A stretch of DNA of 35,984 nucleotides from Oceanospirillales bacterium. GTDB lineage: Bacteria > Pseudomonadota > Gammaproteobacteria > Pseudomonadales > Balneatricaceae. The DNA is taken from NCBI GenBank assembly GCA_007693685.1, contig REDB01000143.1:1-35984 (forward strand), in the 5' to 3' direction. Shown here one piece after another: positions 27,881-35,984 of this stretch. The position numbers were made by a program, and so were the translations under genes. The notes under the pieces are model-generated. The model worked only from the letters and a program-made list of their open reading frames with translations. It made no database searches and had not been told where the DNA came from. Position 1 is the stretch's first letter. The number at the start of each line of letters is the position of its first letter.

Positions 27881-30800
27881 TTACTCCTTCTCATCACTGT
27901 TGGGCTTGAGAGCAGCCAGTTGTTCATAGTGATGGTAGTGTCGCTGAGATTCTTGTTGTGATGCACTTAGGTATTTTTCTGCATCCGCTTCATGACTTCG
28001 CCAAAGCATACTAAAGCGCGTTTCACTACTGGTGAATTCCCGATAGGCAACGGAGGGTGGTTTACTATCCAGTTGCAGCGGATTCTCTCCAGTGGCTATG
28101 CGTCTTGGGTCATAGCGCAGTAATGGCCAATGACCACTTCGAATGGCTAAATCTTGCATATGATGGTTGTGCTTCAAGTCATTTCCCCAAGCAATACAAG
28201 GCGAGTAAGCAATGATCAATGAAGGTCCGTCAAAAGACTCAGCTTCTAAAAAGGCTTTTAGTGTATGTAAATCTTTAGCACCATAAGCGACCTGAGCTAC
28301 ATAAACATTTTCATAGCTCATGGCGATCATCGCGAGGTCTTTTTTAGCCGTTGCTTTACCGCCAGCAGAAAATTTTGCTACTGCGCCTCGTGGTGTTGCC
28401 TTAGAGGTTTGTCCGCCTGTGTTGGAGTAGACCTCAGTGTCTAACACTAAGATATTCACGTTTTCACCGGACGCTAACACATGATCTAAACCACCAAAGC
28501 CAATATCATAGGCCCAACCATCACCACCGATAATCCAGACGCTCTTTTTAACCAGTTGATCTGCTAGGGTTTCAAGCTCTCGAGCTAAGCTAGAGCTAGA
28601 CTGACTTAGCTGATTTCTTAGTAGCAAAACGCGCTGGCGTTGCTCATAGATTCCGGTTTCGTCACTTTGATCGGCATTAAGCAGAGTATCCACTAAGGCG
28701 CCGTCTAAATCCGGTCTAAGTTGTTCTAGTAGCTGCTGTGCATATCGAGCTTGATGATCCACTGCTAAGCGCATCCCCAAGCCAAACTCGGCATTGTCCT
28801 CAAATAACGAGTTGTTCCATGTAGGTCCTCGCCCTTCGCTGTTTTTACACCAAGGCGTGGTAGGAAGGTTACCGCCATAAATAGATGAGCAGCCTGTAGC
28901 ATTAGCGATTAACATACGATCACCAAAGAGTTGGCTAGCAAGTCTTAAATAAGGTGTTTCACCACATCCTGCACAAGCTCCAGAAAACTCAAATAATGGC
29001 TGAGTCAGCATCGCTTCTTTAATAACGCCAGTCCGAAGTTTAGTGCGGTCGTATTCTGGTAAGGATAAGAAGTAGTTCCAGTTCTGCTGTTCTTGCTTCA
29101 GTAATGGAGCGACGAGAGGTTCCATATTCAGTGCACGACGTCCCGGTTGAGTTTTATCCTTGATAGGACAGATGTCTACACACAAGCCGCAACCAGTGCA
29201 GTCTTCAGGAGCCACTTGATAACTGATGTGATAACCCTCTGGAAACTCTTTACCTTTCACAGGGGCATGCAGAAAACTTTCTGGTACTGACTGTTCAACA
29301 GTCTCCGGGTCAAAAATTTTGCTGCGAATGGCGCTATGAGGGCAAACCAGTGGGCATTTGCCACAATGAATACATAACTCGGTATCCCAAACTGGAATTT
29401 CTAGAGCAATATTGCGTTTTTCCCATTGAGCAGTCGCGGTTGGCCAAGTGCCATCATCGGGTAACTGACTCACTGGAATGAGATCGCCTTCACCGGCAAT
29501 TAATCGAGCGGTAATCTGACGCACAAATTCAGGTGCATGATCGGGTATTTTTGCAACCCTGTTCGCAACTTGATTTACGCTGTTAGGAATGGCAATTTCA
29601 TGAAGGTTTTCGGGAGCCAGATCGATAGCTTGGCAGTTGATCTCGGTGATTCGTCCACCTTTGCTACCATAGGTTTCCTCTACGGCTGATTTCATCGCTT
29701 GCAGTGCTGTTTCGCGAGGCAAAAGTTCAGTAATGGCAAAAAAGCAGCTTTGCATAATGGTATTAATACGCCGTCCCATCTCCAGTTTCTCAGCCAGTGC
29801 ATACGCATCAATGACATAGAGAGTAAGCTGTTTGTCGATTAAACTTTGTTGAATGGCAAGAGGTAAACTGTCCCAGACTTGATTCGGTGGTGTTGAGGTA
29901 TTCAGTAAGAATACGCCGTTGGGGGCAGCGGCGTTTAATAAATCTTCTCGTTCAAGGAAGGTCGTTTGGTGGCAGGCAACAAACTTTGCTTCATTTTCTT
30001 GGATAAGATAAGCAGAGCGGATAGGTTCAGCACTAAATCTCAGATGTGAGATGGTCATGGCTCCTGATTTTTTAGAGTCATAAACAAAATAGCCCTGTAC
30101 CGTTAAATCTGTTTGCTCACCAATAATTTTAATCGCATTTTTATTGGCACTAACGGTACCGTCTGCGCCTAAACCATAAAACAACGCGCTGGTCGCAGCT
30201 TGGCTGGCGCGTGTTCGAAAATCTTTATCCCATGCCAGCGATGTATGGCTTAGATCATCATCGATACCGATGGTAAAACCTTGCTTTAATACCGGTTCTT
30301 TTAGCATCTCGAAGATGGCTTTGATCATGCCCGGCGTAAATTCTTTTGAGGATAAACCGTAACGACCACCACAAATTTTCGGTAGCTGAGAGAAAGCAGC
30401 CTTGTCTTGACTCACTGCCTGAGCCAGACAGGTGACTATATCTTTATAAAGAGGTTCACCCTCACTGCCGGGTTCTTTACAACGATCTAAAACCGCAATG
30501 GATTGAATAGATGCTGGAATCAATTTAATTAGGCGCTCAGTATCCAAGGGACGGAAGAGGCGAACCGCTAACACGGCGGTTTTCTCTCCGATAGCGTTTA
30601 AATGATCCACGGTTTCTTGAAGGGTTTGCACGGCTGACCCCATCAAGATGATCAATTCTGTGGCATCAGCCGCGCCATAATACTCATAAGGTTGGTAATG
30701 TCGTCCAGTCAGATCAGCAAACGCCTGCATTACTTCGGTTAAGTGGGTGCTAAAGGCCTGATAGTAAGGATTAACAGATTCGCGAGCTTGAAAATAAACA

Positions 30801-31468
30801 TCAGGATTTTGTGAAGTGCCACGAATCACCGGATGATCTGGGCTCATCGCCCGTGCTCTATGTTGGTGAATACCGCTTTGATCCAGCAGTAACCGCATCT
30901 GCTCGTCACTCAGCGTGTCGATTTTGGCGATCTCATGTGATGTGCGAAAGCCATCAAAGAAGTGCAGTACCGGAATTCGACTTTTAAGCGAAACAGCTTG
31001 AGAGATCAGTGCCATGTCCTGCACTTCTTGAACAGAGTTAGATGCCAATATTGCAAAGCCGGTTGCACGAGCAGCCATTACATCACTGTGATCACAAAAA
31101 ATAGATAATGCCTGAGCGGCAAGCGAGCGTGCGGCAATATGAAATACGGTTGGCGTCAGTTCGCCAGCAATTTTGTACATGTTCGGCAGCATCAACAATA
31201 GTCCTTGCGATGCGGTAAAGGTGGTACATAAAGAACCGGCTTGCAGGGCACCATGAATAGTTCCAGCAGCGCCTGCTTCGCTTTGCATCTCTACGATTTT
31301 AGGAATACTACCCCATAGATTGGTGTGTCCTTCTGCGGATAGTGCATCTGCAACCTCGCCCATGACGGAGGCGGGTGTAATAGGGTAGATGGCAATGACT
31401 TCATTGGTGGCATGTGCAATCCGTGCTGCCGCCTCATTTCCATCTAGCGTCAACTGCTTCGGATTCAT
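27881..31468 (-). CDS. nifJ: Pyruvate:ferredoxin (flavodoxin) oxidoreductase
   Basis: Single-chain enzyme converting pyruvate and CoA to acetyl-CoA and CO2 while reducing ferredoxin or flavodoxin. 1195 residues, normal for the fused form. Order: N-terminal pyrimidine-binding domain (YPITPASVMGE near residue 30), central domains, two 4Fe-4S motifs (CIHCGKCPLVCP near 700 and CTGCGLCVDICP near 757), the proximal cluster Cys pair in CAGCGETPY near 830, and a thiamine-pyrophosphate region (GGDGWAYDIGFGG near 983, followed by SNTGGQTSKATPRGA). AGGAG lies 6 bases before the ATG. All cluster cysteines are present. The family is oxygen-sensitive, suggesting a facultative or low-oxygen lifestyle. Confidence 0.95.
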   Translation of the reverse strand: MNPKQLTLDGNEAAARIAHATNEVIAIYPITPASVMGEVADALSAEGHTNLWGSIPKIVEMQSEAGAAGTIHGALQAGSLCTTFTASQGLLLMLPNMYKIAGELTPTVFHIAARSLAAQALSIFCDHSDVMAARATGFAILASNSVQEVQDMALISQAVSLKSRIPVLHFFDGFRTSHEIAKIDTLSDEQMRLLLDQSGIHQHRARAMSPDHPVIRGTSQNPDVYFQARESVNPYYQAFSTHLTEVMQAFADLTGRHYQPYEYYGAADATELIILMGSAVQTLQETVDHLNAIGEKTAVLAVRLFRPLDTERLIKLIPASIQSIAVLDRCKEPGSEGEPLYKDIVTCLAQAVSQDKAAFSQLPKICGGRYGLSSKEFTPGMIKAIFEMLKEPVLKQGFTIGIDDDLSHTSLAWDKDFRTRASQAATSALFYGLGADGTVSANKNAIKIIGEQTDLTVQGYFVYDSKKSGAMTISHLRFSAEPIRSAYLIQENEAKFVACHQTTFLEREDLLNAAAPNGVFLLNTSTPPNQVWDSLPLAIQQSLIDKQLTLYVIDAYALAEKLEMGRRINTIMQSCFFAITELLPRETALQAMKSAVEETYGSKGGRITEINCQAIDLAPENLHEIAIPNSVNQVANRVAKIPDHAPEFVRQITARLIAGEGDLIPVSQLPDDGTWPTATAQWEKRNIALEIPVWDTELCIHCGKCPLVCPHSAIRSKIFDPETVEQSVPESFLHAPVKGKEFPEGYHISYQVAPEDCTGCGLCVDICPIKDKTQPGRRALNMEPLVAPLLKQEQQNWNYFLSLPEYDRTKLRTGVIKEAMLTQPLFEFSGACAGCGETPYLRLASQLFGDRMLIANATGCSSIYGGNLPTTPWCKNSEGRGPTWNNSLFEDNAEFGLGMRLAVDHQARYAQQLLEQLRPDLDGALVDTLLNADQSDETGIYEQRQRVLLLRNQLSQSSSSLARELETLADQLVKKSVWIIGGDGWAYDIGFGGLDHVLASGENVNILVLDTEVYSNTGGQTSKATPRGAVAKFSAGGKATAKKDLAMIAMSYENVYVAQVAYGAKDLHTLKAFLEAESFDGPSLIIAYSPCIAWGNDLKHNHHMQDLAIRSGHWPLLRYDPRRIATGENPLQLDSKPPSVAYREFTSSETRFSMLWRSHEADAEKYLSASQQESQRHYHHYEQLAALKPNSDEKE

Positions 31469-31679
31469 CCTAAACTCCTGTGGAAAAAACCTTTTGTAAC
31501 TTTAAAGCTAGTTGTAAAAAGCTTATTTTTCCAGTGGGTTTAGATGACGCAGATCATACTCAAACAGACAATGAGTCGAACTTGCTGTATGGTCTTAAAT
31601 CACCTTTATTTAATAGACACCATCAATCTAACGATTTTTGGTCCTTAATCTGCCAACTTAATTGTTGATAGAGAGAGTT

Positions 31680-31706
31680 CTTGCTGCTTATTCATAAGGT
31701 AGCAAG
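31680..31706 (+). promoter_or_regulatory. Near-palindromic hairpin before the monooxygenase gene
   Basis: CTTGCT (31680-31685) pairs with AGCAAG (31701-31706), and inside it CTTA (31687-31690) pairs with TAAG (31695-31698) around TTCA, with a small G/GT internal loop. The hairpin ends 11 bases before the AGGAG ribosome site (31718-31722). No T-run follows. As DNA it is a near-perfect 27-base palindrome that could be a dimeric repressor or activator site; as RNA it could modulate translation. The remaining 210 bases toward nifJ show no other clear element; I could not assign a promoter for either divergent gene. Confidence 0.45.
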
Positions 31707-31728
31707 TTGTCTTACCTAGGAGAAAATT

Positions 31729-33090
31729 ATCACTATTCGAGTAGCTATTATTGGTGCTGGCCCTAGCGGTTTAGCACAACTTCGTGCCTTTCAAGCACTT
31801 CAAGAACAAGGCGCCGACATTCCAGAGCTAGTTTGTTATGAAAAACAAGCCGATTGGGGCGGGCTATGGAATTACACTTGGCGAACGGGTTTAGATAAAA
31901 ATGGCGAACCAGTTCATGGAAGTATGTATCGATATCTCTGGTCTAATGGCCCTAAAGAATGCTTAGAGTTTGCTGACTACACCTTTGATGAGCATTTTGA
32001 TCAACCTATAGCATCCTATCCACCTCGGGCAGTGCTTTGGGATTATATAAAGGGTCGAGTGGAGAAGGCAGACGTTCGTCAATATATCCGTTTCAATACT
32101 CCTGTTCGACAGATCAGTTTTTCCGAACAAAGTCGTCAATTTACGGTGACAGCGCATGACCATGATAGCGAAGTGACCAGCAGTGAAGAATATGATCACG
32201 TTATCGTGGCATCAGGTCATTTCTCTACACCTAGTGTTCCATTCTTTGAGGGCTTCGAAGGGTTTAATGGTCGTATTCTTCATGCCCATGATTTTCGCGA
32301 TGCGCTGGAGTTTAAAGATAAGGATATTCTGCTGATTGGTAGTAGTTATTCTGCTGAAGATATTGGTTCGCAATGCTATAAATACGGCGCAAAAAGTATC
32401 ACTAGTAGTTATCGTAGTCGCCCCATGGGTTTTGATTTTCCAGATAATTGGGACGAGAAACCGCTTCTGATTAAGGTTGATAATGACACAGCCTACTTTG
32501 CCGATGGCAGCTCGAAACGAATCGATGCCATTATTCTTTGTACTGGCTATCTTCATCATTTTCCCTTTATGGATGAAGAGCTTCGCTTAAAAACCAATAA
32601 TCGTCTTTGGCCTTTGGGTCTTTATGAGGGTGTTGTATTTGTAGAACAGCCAAATCTGTTTTATCTAGGTATGCAGGACCAGTGGTACACCTTCAATATG
32701 TTCGATGCACAGGCTTGGTATGTTCGAGATGTGATATTAGGAAGAATTGTCGTTCCAGAGAAAGCGTTAATGGAAACCTCTATTCAGGAATGGAGTCAGC
32801 GCGAAGGAGCGCTAAAGAGTGACGAGCAAATGATCCGTTTTCAGGGCGAATACATTCAGTCACTTATAGAACAAACCGACTATCCAACGTTTGATATAGA
32901 GCGTGTAAATCAGATCTTTCTTAAGTGGGAACAACACAAACATGACGATATTCTTACCTTCAGAGATCATTCATATCGGTCTGTCATGACAGGTACTCAA
33001 GCACCGTCACATCATACGCCTTGGCTGGAAGCGATGGATGACTCTCTGGAAGCATACCTAAATCCACCCAATAGTGAGCTTGCTCAGTAA
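31729..33090 (+). CDS. tmm: Flavin-containing monooxygenase, trimethylamine monooxygenase-like (ATC start)
   Basis: FAD- and NADPH-dependent oxygenase, about 453 residues, very like bacterial Tmm/bFMO as I recall them from Methylophaga and marine bacteria; these oxidise trimethylamine to its N-oxide and can oxidise dimethylsulfide. The FAD loop GAGPSG is at 9-14, the FMO signature [11 protein letters not shown] near 180, and the NADPH loop GSSYSAED near 200. [21 protein letters not shown]-type blocks are highly family-like. Translation must begin at a near-cognate codon: an in-frame TAG at 31717 is followed only by ATT 31726, ATC 31729 and ATT 31735. ATC is 6 bases after AGGAG and gives (M)[10 protein letters not shown]. 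The first ATG (31924) would remove 65 residues and the FAD loop. Substrate is inferred from similarity. Confidence 0.85.
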   Translation: MTIRVAIIGAGPSGLAQLRAFQALQEQGADIPELVCYEKQADWGGLWNYTWRTGLDKNGEPVHGSMYRYLWSNGPKECLEFADYTFDEHFDQPIASYPPRAVLWDYIKGRVEKADVRQYIRFNTPVRQISFSEQSRQFTVTAHDHDSEVTSSEEYDHVIVASGHFSTPSVPFFEGFEGFNGRILHAHDFRDALEFKDKDILLIGSSYSAEDIGSQCYKYGAKSITSSYRSRPMGFDFPDNWDEKPLLIKVDNDTAYFADGSSKRIDAIILCTGYLHHFPFMDEELRLKTNNRLWPLGLYEGVVFVEQPNLFYLGMQDQWYTFNMFDAQAWYVRDVILGRIVVPEKALMETSIQEWSQREGALKSDEQMIRFQGEYIQSLIEQTDYPTFDIERVNQIFLKWEQHKHDDILTFRDHSYRSVMTGTQAPSHHTPWLEAMDDSLEAYLNPPNSELAQ

Positions 33091-33118
33091 AGTCGAGCGC
33101 TCAAGCTAATGCCATAAT

Positions 33119-33145
33119 TAGTTGGTAACTAGTCGTTACCAGCTA
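33119..33145. terminator. Hairpin between convergent genes, possible bidirectional terminator
   Basis: TAGTTGGTAAC (33119-33129) pairs with GTTACCAGCTA (33135-33145) over eleven positions with one G-T wobble and a 5-base loop TAGTC. It lies between the 3' ends of the monooxygenase (stop at 33090) and the AAA ATPase (stop at 33149 on the minus strand). Neither side has a T-run, so it may be a Rho-assisted or mRNA-stabilising stem rather than a classical intrinsic terminator. Confidence 0.5.
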
Positions 33146-33148
33146 TCG

Positions 33149-34627
33149 CTAGTCTGCAGGAACCGTACGCTGCGAAGCCCAATGACGAAGTTCAGCGATC
33201 TTTTCTGCCATGACTACAGATAGTGGGCGAGTTTGCTGTAATTCATTCAACAGCATCTCTGTCGTGACTGGCTTGCCTATGGCATAGGATTCATAAAGTG
33301 CTGAGACAACCGCTTGTTCCAATTCCGCACCTGAAAAGCCCTCAGACGCTGGAACCAATAAAGTCAAATCGAAGCTTGCTGGATCAAGTTTTCGCCTAGC
33401 AAGATGAACTTCTAATATCGTTAAGCGAGCAGCTGGTTTGGGAAGATCAACGAAAAAGATTTCATCAAATCGTCCTTTACGAACCAGTTCCGGTGGTAAG
33501 GCGGTAATATCATTGGCAGTAGCAACCATAAATACCGGCTCTTTGCGCTCTGCCATCCACGTCAGTAATGTGCCTAGCACTCGTTTAGACGTTCCAGAAC
33601 CTTCACCTGAGTCTGCACCTAAACCTTTTTCTATCTCATCTATCCATAACACACAGGGAGCCATGACTGCGGCTGTATTGAGTGCGTCGCGCAGATTACG
33701 CTCAGTTTCACCATGATATTTATTGTACAGAGTACCAAAATCTAAGCGCAGCAGAGGCACGCCAAAACTGCCTGCCACCGACTTAGCCGCCAAACTTTTA
33801 CCACACCCTTGAACCCCTAACAGCATGATCCCTTTTGGCGGCTCAAGTCCCGGTGGTGGCGTAATGCCGAACGAGGCTGATCGTCTTTCTAACCAAGCTT
33901 TAAGATGCTGCATGCCGCCTAAATCTGAAAAACGCGCCGTGTCATATTCAAAGCTTAAAGCACCATCCCCCTCAAGCAGCCGATACTTTGCTTGCATGAC
34001 ACTTGGGATATCTTCTTGGGTGATAGCACCATCATGATAAATGGCATTACGTACCAAGCGACGAGCATCTAGAATTGGCAAACCTGCTACGTTTTTTACC
34101 AGCATATCCACAGCCGTTGCATCCGCTCTAACACGCTTTCCGGGATTAGAGGCGCTCCACTCTCTAGCTACTTCATTAATCATCCGTTTTAAGGCAGCTG
34201 GGCTAGGTAAAGCAAGCTCGAAGCGAGCACTATAGCGCTCTAACTCGCCCGGCAGTGTAAGCTCATGGCTGAGTAAAATAATCGTCCCACCCCATTGTTC
34301 ACATTCCAGTGCGATATCTTTCAACATACGCACATTCATGGGATCGTTTAGATAGGGGTGAAAATCAAGCAAGACATACAACCCTGCTGTTTTCGAACTG
34401 CGAATATGACCTAACACGGCTGCAGGGTCGCTATTGTGCTTCTGAGCCGCCATCTCTTTGTCGAGACGTCTTAAGCCCTCAGTCACCGACCAGCGAAATA
34501 AAGGCGTCATCATTCGACCAGAAATGCGTAGCAATAGCTCTAGAACTCGCGTTTCCTCGTGAGTTTCTACTACGGTGATGGGCGTGCGTGAACGAAGAAT
34601 GAGTTCAAGATCTTTGCAATCGTCCAA
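33149..34627 (-). CDS. Ycf46-like AAA ATPase (TTG start)
   Basis: AAA+ ATPase of 492 residues. The N-terminal half (1-230) starts [20 protein letters not shown], typical of the Ycf46 family known from cyanobacteria and plastid genomes; the AAA module follows with Walker A GVQGCGKS (271-278), Walker B VLWIDE (326-331), sensor Asn372 in VATANDI and the Arg-containing [10 protein letters not shown] block (383-391). The start must be TTG 34627: an in-frame TAG lies four codons upstream and no ATG or GTG occurs between it and the conserved [13 protein letters not shown] lies 8 bases upstream. Cyanobacterial Ycf46 has been linked to inorganic carbon use; the role here is unknown. Confidence 0.88.
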   Translation of the reverse strand: MDDCKDLELILRSRTPITVVETHEETRVLELLLRISGRMMTPLFRWSVTEGLRRLDKEMAAQKHNSDPAAVLGHIRSSKTAGLYVLLDFHPYLNDPMNVRMLKDIALECEQWGGTIILLSHELTLPGELERYSARFELALPSPAALKRMINEVAREWSASNPGKRVRADATAVDMLVKNVAGLPILDARRLVRNAIYHDGAITQEDIPSVMQAKYRLLEGDGALSFEYDTARFSDLGGMQHLKAWLERRSASFGITPPPGLEPPKGIMLLGVQGCGKSLAAKSVAGSFGVPLLRLDFGTLYNKYHGETERNLRDALNTAAVMAPCVLWIDEIEKGLGADSGEGSGTSKRVLGTLLTWMAERKEPVFMVATANDITALPPELVRKGRFDEIFFVDLPKPAARLTILEVHLARRKLDPASFDLTLLVPASEGFSGAELEQAVVSALYESYAIGKPVTTEMLLNELQQTRPLSVVMAEKIAELRHWASQRTVPAD

Positions 34628-34670
34628 AACAAATACCTATGATGAGTTGGGAATACAAACGCTTTATACT

Positions 34671-34703
34671 AGCCTTAAGCCTAACACCCTAAGGTTGTTT
34701 TTT
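34671..34703 (+). promoter_or_regulatory. Terminator-like hairpin in the hemG leader
   Basis: AGCCTTA (34671-34677) pairs with TAAGGTT (34690-34696), including one G-T wobble, around a 12-base loop, and is followed by G and six T residues (34698-34703). It lies in the 194-base divergent gap between the AAA ATPase and hemG, pointing toward hemG. It could attenuate a hemG transcript or stop antisense reading; on the other strand it lies near TATAAA (34668-34663), a possible -10 for the ATPase gene. The stem is short and mostly A/T. Confidence 0.35.
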
Positions 34704-34821
34704 GCATAGGTTTTTAGACTCATTTGATCACAAAGGCCGATCTTAGGTGGTAACTGTTTCTGACCCTACGAGTTGCCACGTGTTAAGGTAGCGTTTTAAC
34801 GAAGAAGGAGTCTAAGTCGGA

Positions 34822-35364
34822 ATGTCCAAAATTTTAATTGCCTATTCCACTACAGACGGCCATACCCTTGAGATCTCTCATCGACTAGGGAGTGTGATAG
34901 AGCAGCAAGGCCATAGTGTTTCGTTTATCTCTATCGATGAAGAAGTGGACATCGACTTAAATCAATTCGACAAAATAGTGATTGGTGCAAGCATTCGCTA
35001 TGGAAAGCACAGTAAGAAAGTTTATCGATTTATAGAGAAAAACTTGTCGGTTTTAGACAACAAACCGAATGCCTTCTTTTCCGTCAATGTTGTTGCTCGT
35101 AAACCAGAGAAAAACACACCCGAAACCAATCCTTACTTGAAAAAGTTTCTGCAGCAAATCCAGTGGCAACCCAAGGAGTTAACTGTATTTGCTGGAAAGA
35201 TAGATTATCCAAAATATCGCTTTTGGGACCGTCATATCATCAGGCTAATCATGTGGATGACGAAAGGACCAACGGATCCGAACGCTGTGATTGAGTTCAC
35301 AGATTGGGAACAGGTTGAGGCATTTGGACAGTGTATTGGCAAGATGGAATTAAAATTAAGCTAA
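34822..35364 (+). CDS. hemG: Menaquinone-dependent protoporphyrinogen IX dehydrogenase HemG
   Basis: Flavodoxin-like FMN enzyme oxidising protoporphyrinogen IX to protoporphyrin IX with respiratory quinones, without needing oxygen. 180 residues, as in E. coli (181). FMN phosphate loop YSTTDGHT near residues 9-16; the family blocks VIGASIRYGKH, FFSVNVVARKPEKNTPETNPY and the IMWMTKGPTD loop match E. coli HemG closely, the last two being in the long insert that separates HemG from ordinary flavodoxins. AAGGAG (34805-34810) is 11 bases from the ATG, a long spacing. Confidence 0.94.
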   Translation: MSKILIAYSTTDGHTLEISHRLGSVIEQQGHSVSFISIDEEVDIDLNQFDKIVIGASIRYGKHSKKVYRFIEKNLSVLDNKPNAFFSVNVVARKPEKNTPETNPYLKKFLQQIQWQPKELTVFAGKIDYPKYRFWDRHIIRLIMWMTKGPTDPNAVIEFTDWEQVEAFGQCIGKMELKLS

Positions 35365-35372
35365 TTTATTCC

Positions 35373-35948
35373 TTAAAACATAGCTCGATGCAACAAACCA
35401 AAATCTTCAAAGGTGTAGTCAGCTAAATGAGCATAGTCAGGTAGGCTCTGATAATTGATCAGGCAAGTCGGCATCTTGGCATTACGACCCGCTTGCAGGT
35501 CATATTTGTAGTCTCCAACCATCAAGATAGACTCTGTTGGTAATTTAAAGTGATCAGCAATATCCAGCAGGGCAGAAGGGTCTGGTTTAGGCTTAGATGT
35601 TTCTCTCGTAACAATGTGTTGAATGGGGATGGCATTGCGTTTCACTTTAACATGAGTCGGATGATGTGAGTTCCGAGTCACAATCGCCATGGGTATTTGC
35701 TTTACAAAACATTCATCTATAAATGAACGCGCACTGGGTATCCACTCACTACTATGAGCATCCTGCAATTCATGACGATGAATCACATCCATGGCATCTT
35801 GTTGTTGGTGTTCAGGTAACGAGTGTAAAAAAGCCAACACATCTTCATGATCAGGACAGCCGATCTCCTGCTTAATCGCCACAAAGTCGAGTGATGAAGT
35901 GACGAGAGTGCCATCTAGATCGAAAATAATGCCTTTGATGTGCTTCAC
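35373..35948 (-). CDS. HAD-family phosphatase, Gph-like (GTG start)
   Basis: Haloacid dehalogenase superfamily hydrolase of 191 residues. Motif I is FDLDGTL with nucleophile Asp10 and Asp12; motif II is the Thr-containing IVTRNSHH, the Lys motif is SKPKPDPS, and motif IV is VGDYKYDLQAG. The small helical cap between motifs I and II is of the phosphoglycolate phosphatase / beta-phosphoglucomutase type. The start is GTG at 35948, with AAGG 7 bases upstream. It converges with hemG with an 8-base gap. Substrate cannot be told from sequence; phosphoglycolate or another small phosphate ester is possible. Confidence 0.9.
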   Translation of the reverse strand: MKHIKGIIFDLDGTLVTSSLDFVAIKQEIGCPDHEDVLAFLHSLPEHQQQDAMDVIHRHELQDAHSSEWIPSARSFIDECFVKQIPMAIVTRNSHHPTHVKVKRNAIPIQHIVTRETSKPKPDPSALLDIADHFKLPTESILMVGDYKYDLQAGRNAKMPTCLINYQSLPDYAHLADYTFEDFGLLHRAMF

Positions 35949-35984
35949 TGATCTGCCTTAAGATAACTGAGTTAAATTATTTAT

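Noticed and set aside
31480-31668. 62-codon open frame between nifJ and the monooxygenase gene
   Set aside because: It has no ribosome site, starts within 12 bases of the nifJ start on the other strand, and its composition resembles nothing I know; the sequence is better explained as a divergent leader.
31924-33090. ATG 31924 as the start of the monooxygenase
   Set aside because: It would discard 65 residues that match the family, including the FAD-binding GAGPSG loop, and has no ribosome site; the frame is family-like back to 31732.

Overview
The window reads as a continuous chromosomal segment of a gammaproteobacterium, probably a marine, Oceanospirillales/Pseudomonadales-like one. The evidence is gene order: rnpB directly upstream of mraZ, a complete dcw cluster ending in ftsZ-lpxC, then secA-argJ-mutT. 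This resembles the pseudomonad layout more than the E. coli one, because there is no secM and argJ follows secA. MurE carries the DNPR motif of meso-diaminopimelate-type peptidoglycan, and lpxC shows a lipid A outer membrane. I cannot name the genus. I saw no insertion sequence, prophage, tRNA, CRISPR array or plasmid feature.

Region 1 (23-18528): RNase P RNA, a leader with an MraZ-type operator (four TGG repeats exactly 10 bp apart), then mraZ-rsmH-ftsL-ftsI-murE-murF-mraY-murD-ftsW-murG-murC-ddlB-ftsQ-ftsA-ftsZ-lpxC, all on the plus strand. From rsmH to ftsA most junctions overlap by 1-11 bases (several ATGA, one TAATG), which implies one long translationally coupled operon. These genes make lipid II from UDP-MurNAc (murB and murA are absent here) and assemble the division ring; lpxC commits carbon to lipid A. 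A strong intrinsic terminator follows lpxC.

Region 2 (18604-23120): secA with a hairpin-containing leader, argJ, and mutT overlapping argJ.

Region 3 (23121-26591): a large chemoreceptor coupled by an ATGA overlap to a D-2-hydroxyacid dehydrogenase.

Region 4 (26611-31468, minus strand): a fused pyruvate:ferredoxin/flavodoxin oxidoreductase, a dihydroorotate-dehydrogenase-like flavoprotein 3 nt downstream, and a small acidic 70-residue protein of unknown function.

Region 5 (31469-35984): a trimethylamine-monooxygenase-like flavoprotein that has no ATG, GTG or TTG at its evident start (it appears to begin with ATC, behind a good ribosome binding site and a near-palindromic hairpin); a Ycf46-like AAA ATPase starting with TTG; hemG; and a HAD phosphatase starting with GTG. 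The oxygen-sensitive pyruvate enzyme and the oxygen-dependent monooxygenase are divergent and share a 260-bp intergenic region.

No gene-free stretch exceeds 300 bases. The longest are 376-643 (hairpin, promoter, MraZ boxes), 31469-31728 (tmm leader) and 18529-18726 (terminator and secA leader). The most distinctive observations are the non-canonical start of the monooxygenase, the structured secA leader and the chemoreceptor-dehydrogenase pair. All family assignments come from motifs and recalled homologues, not from a database search.
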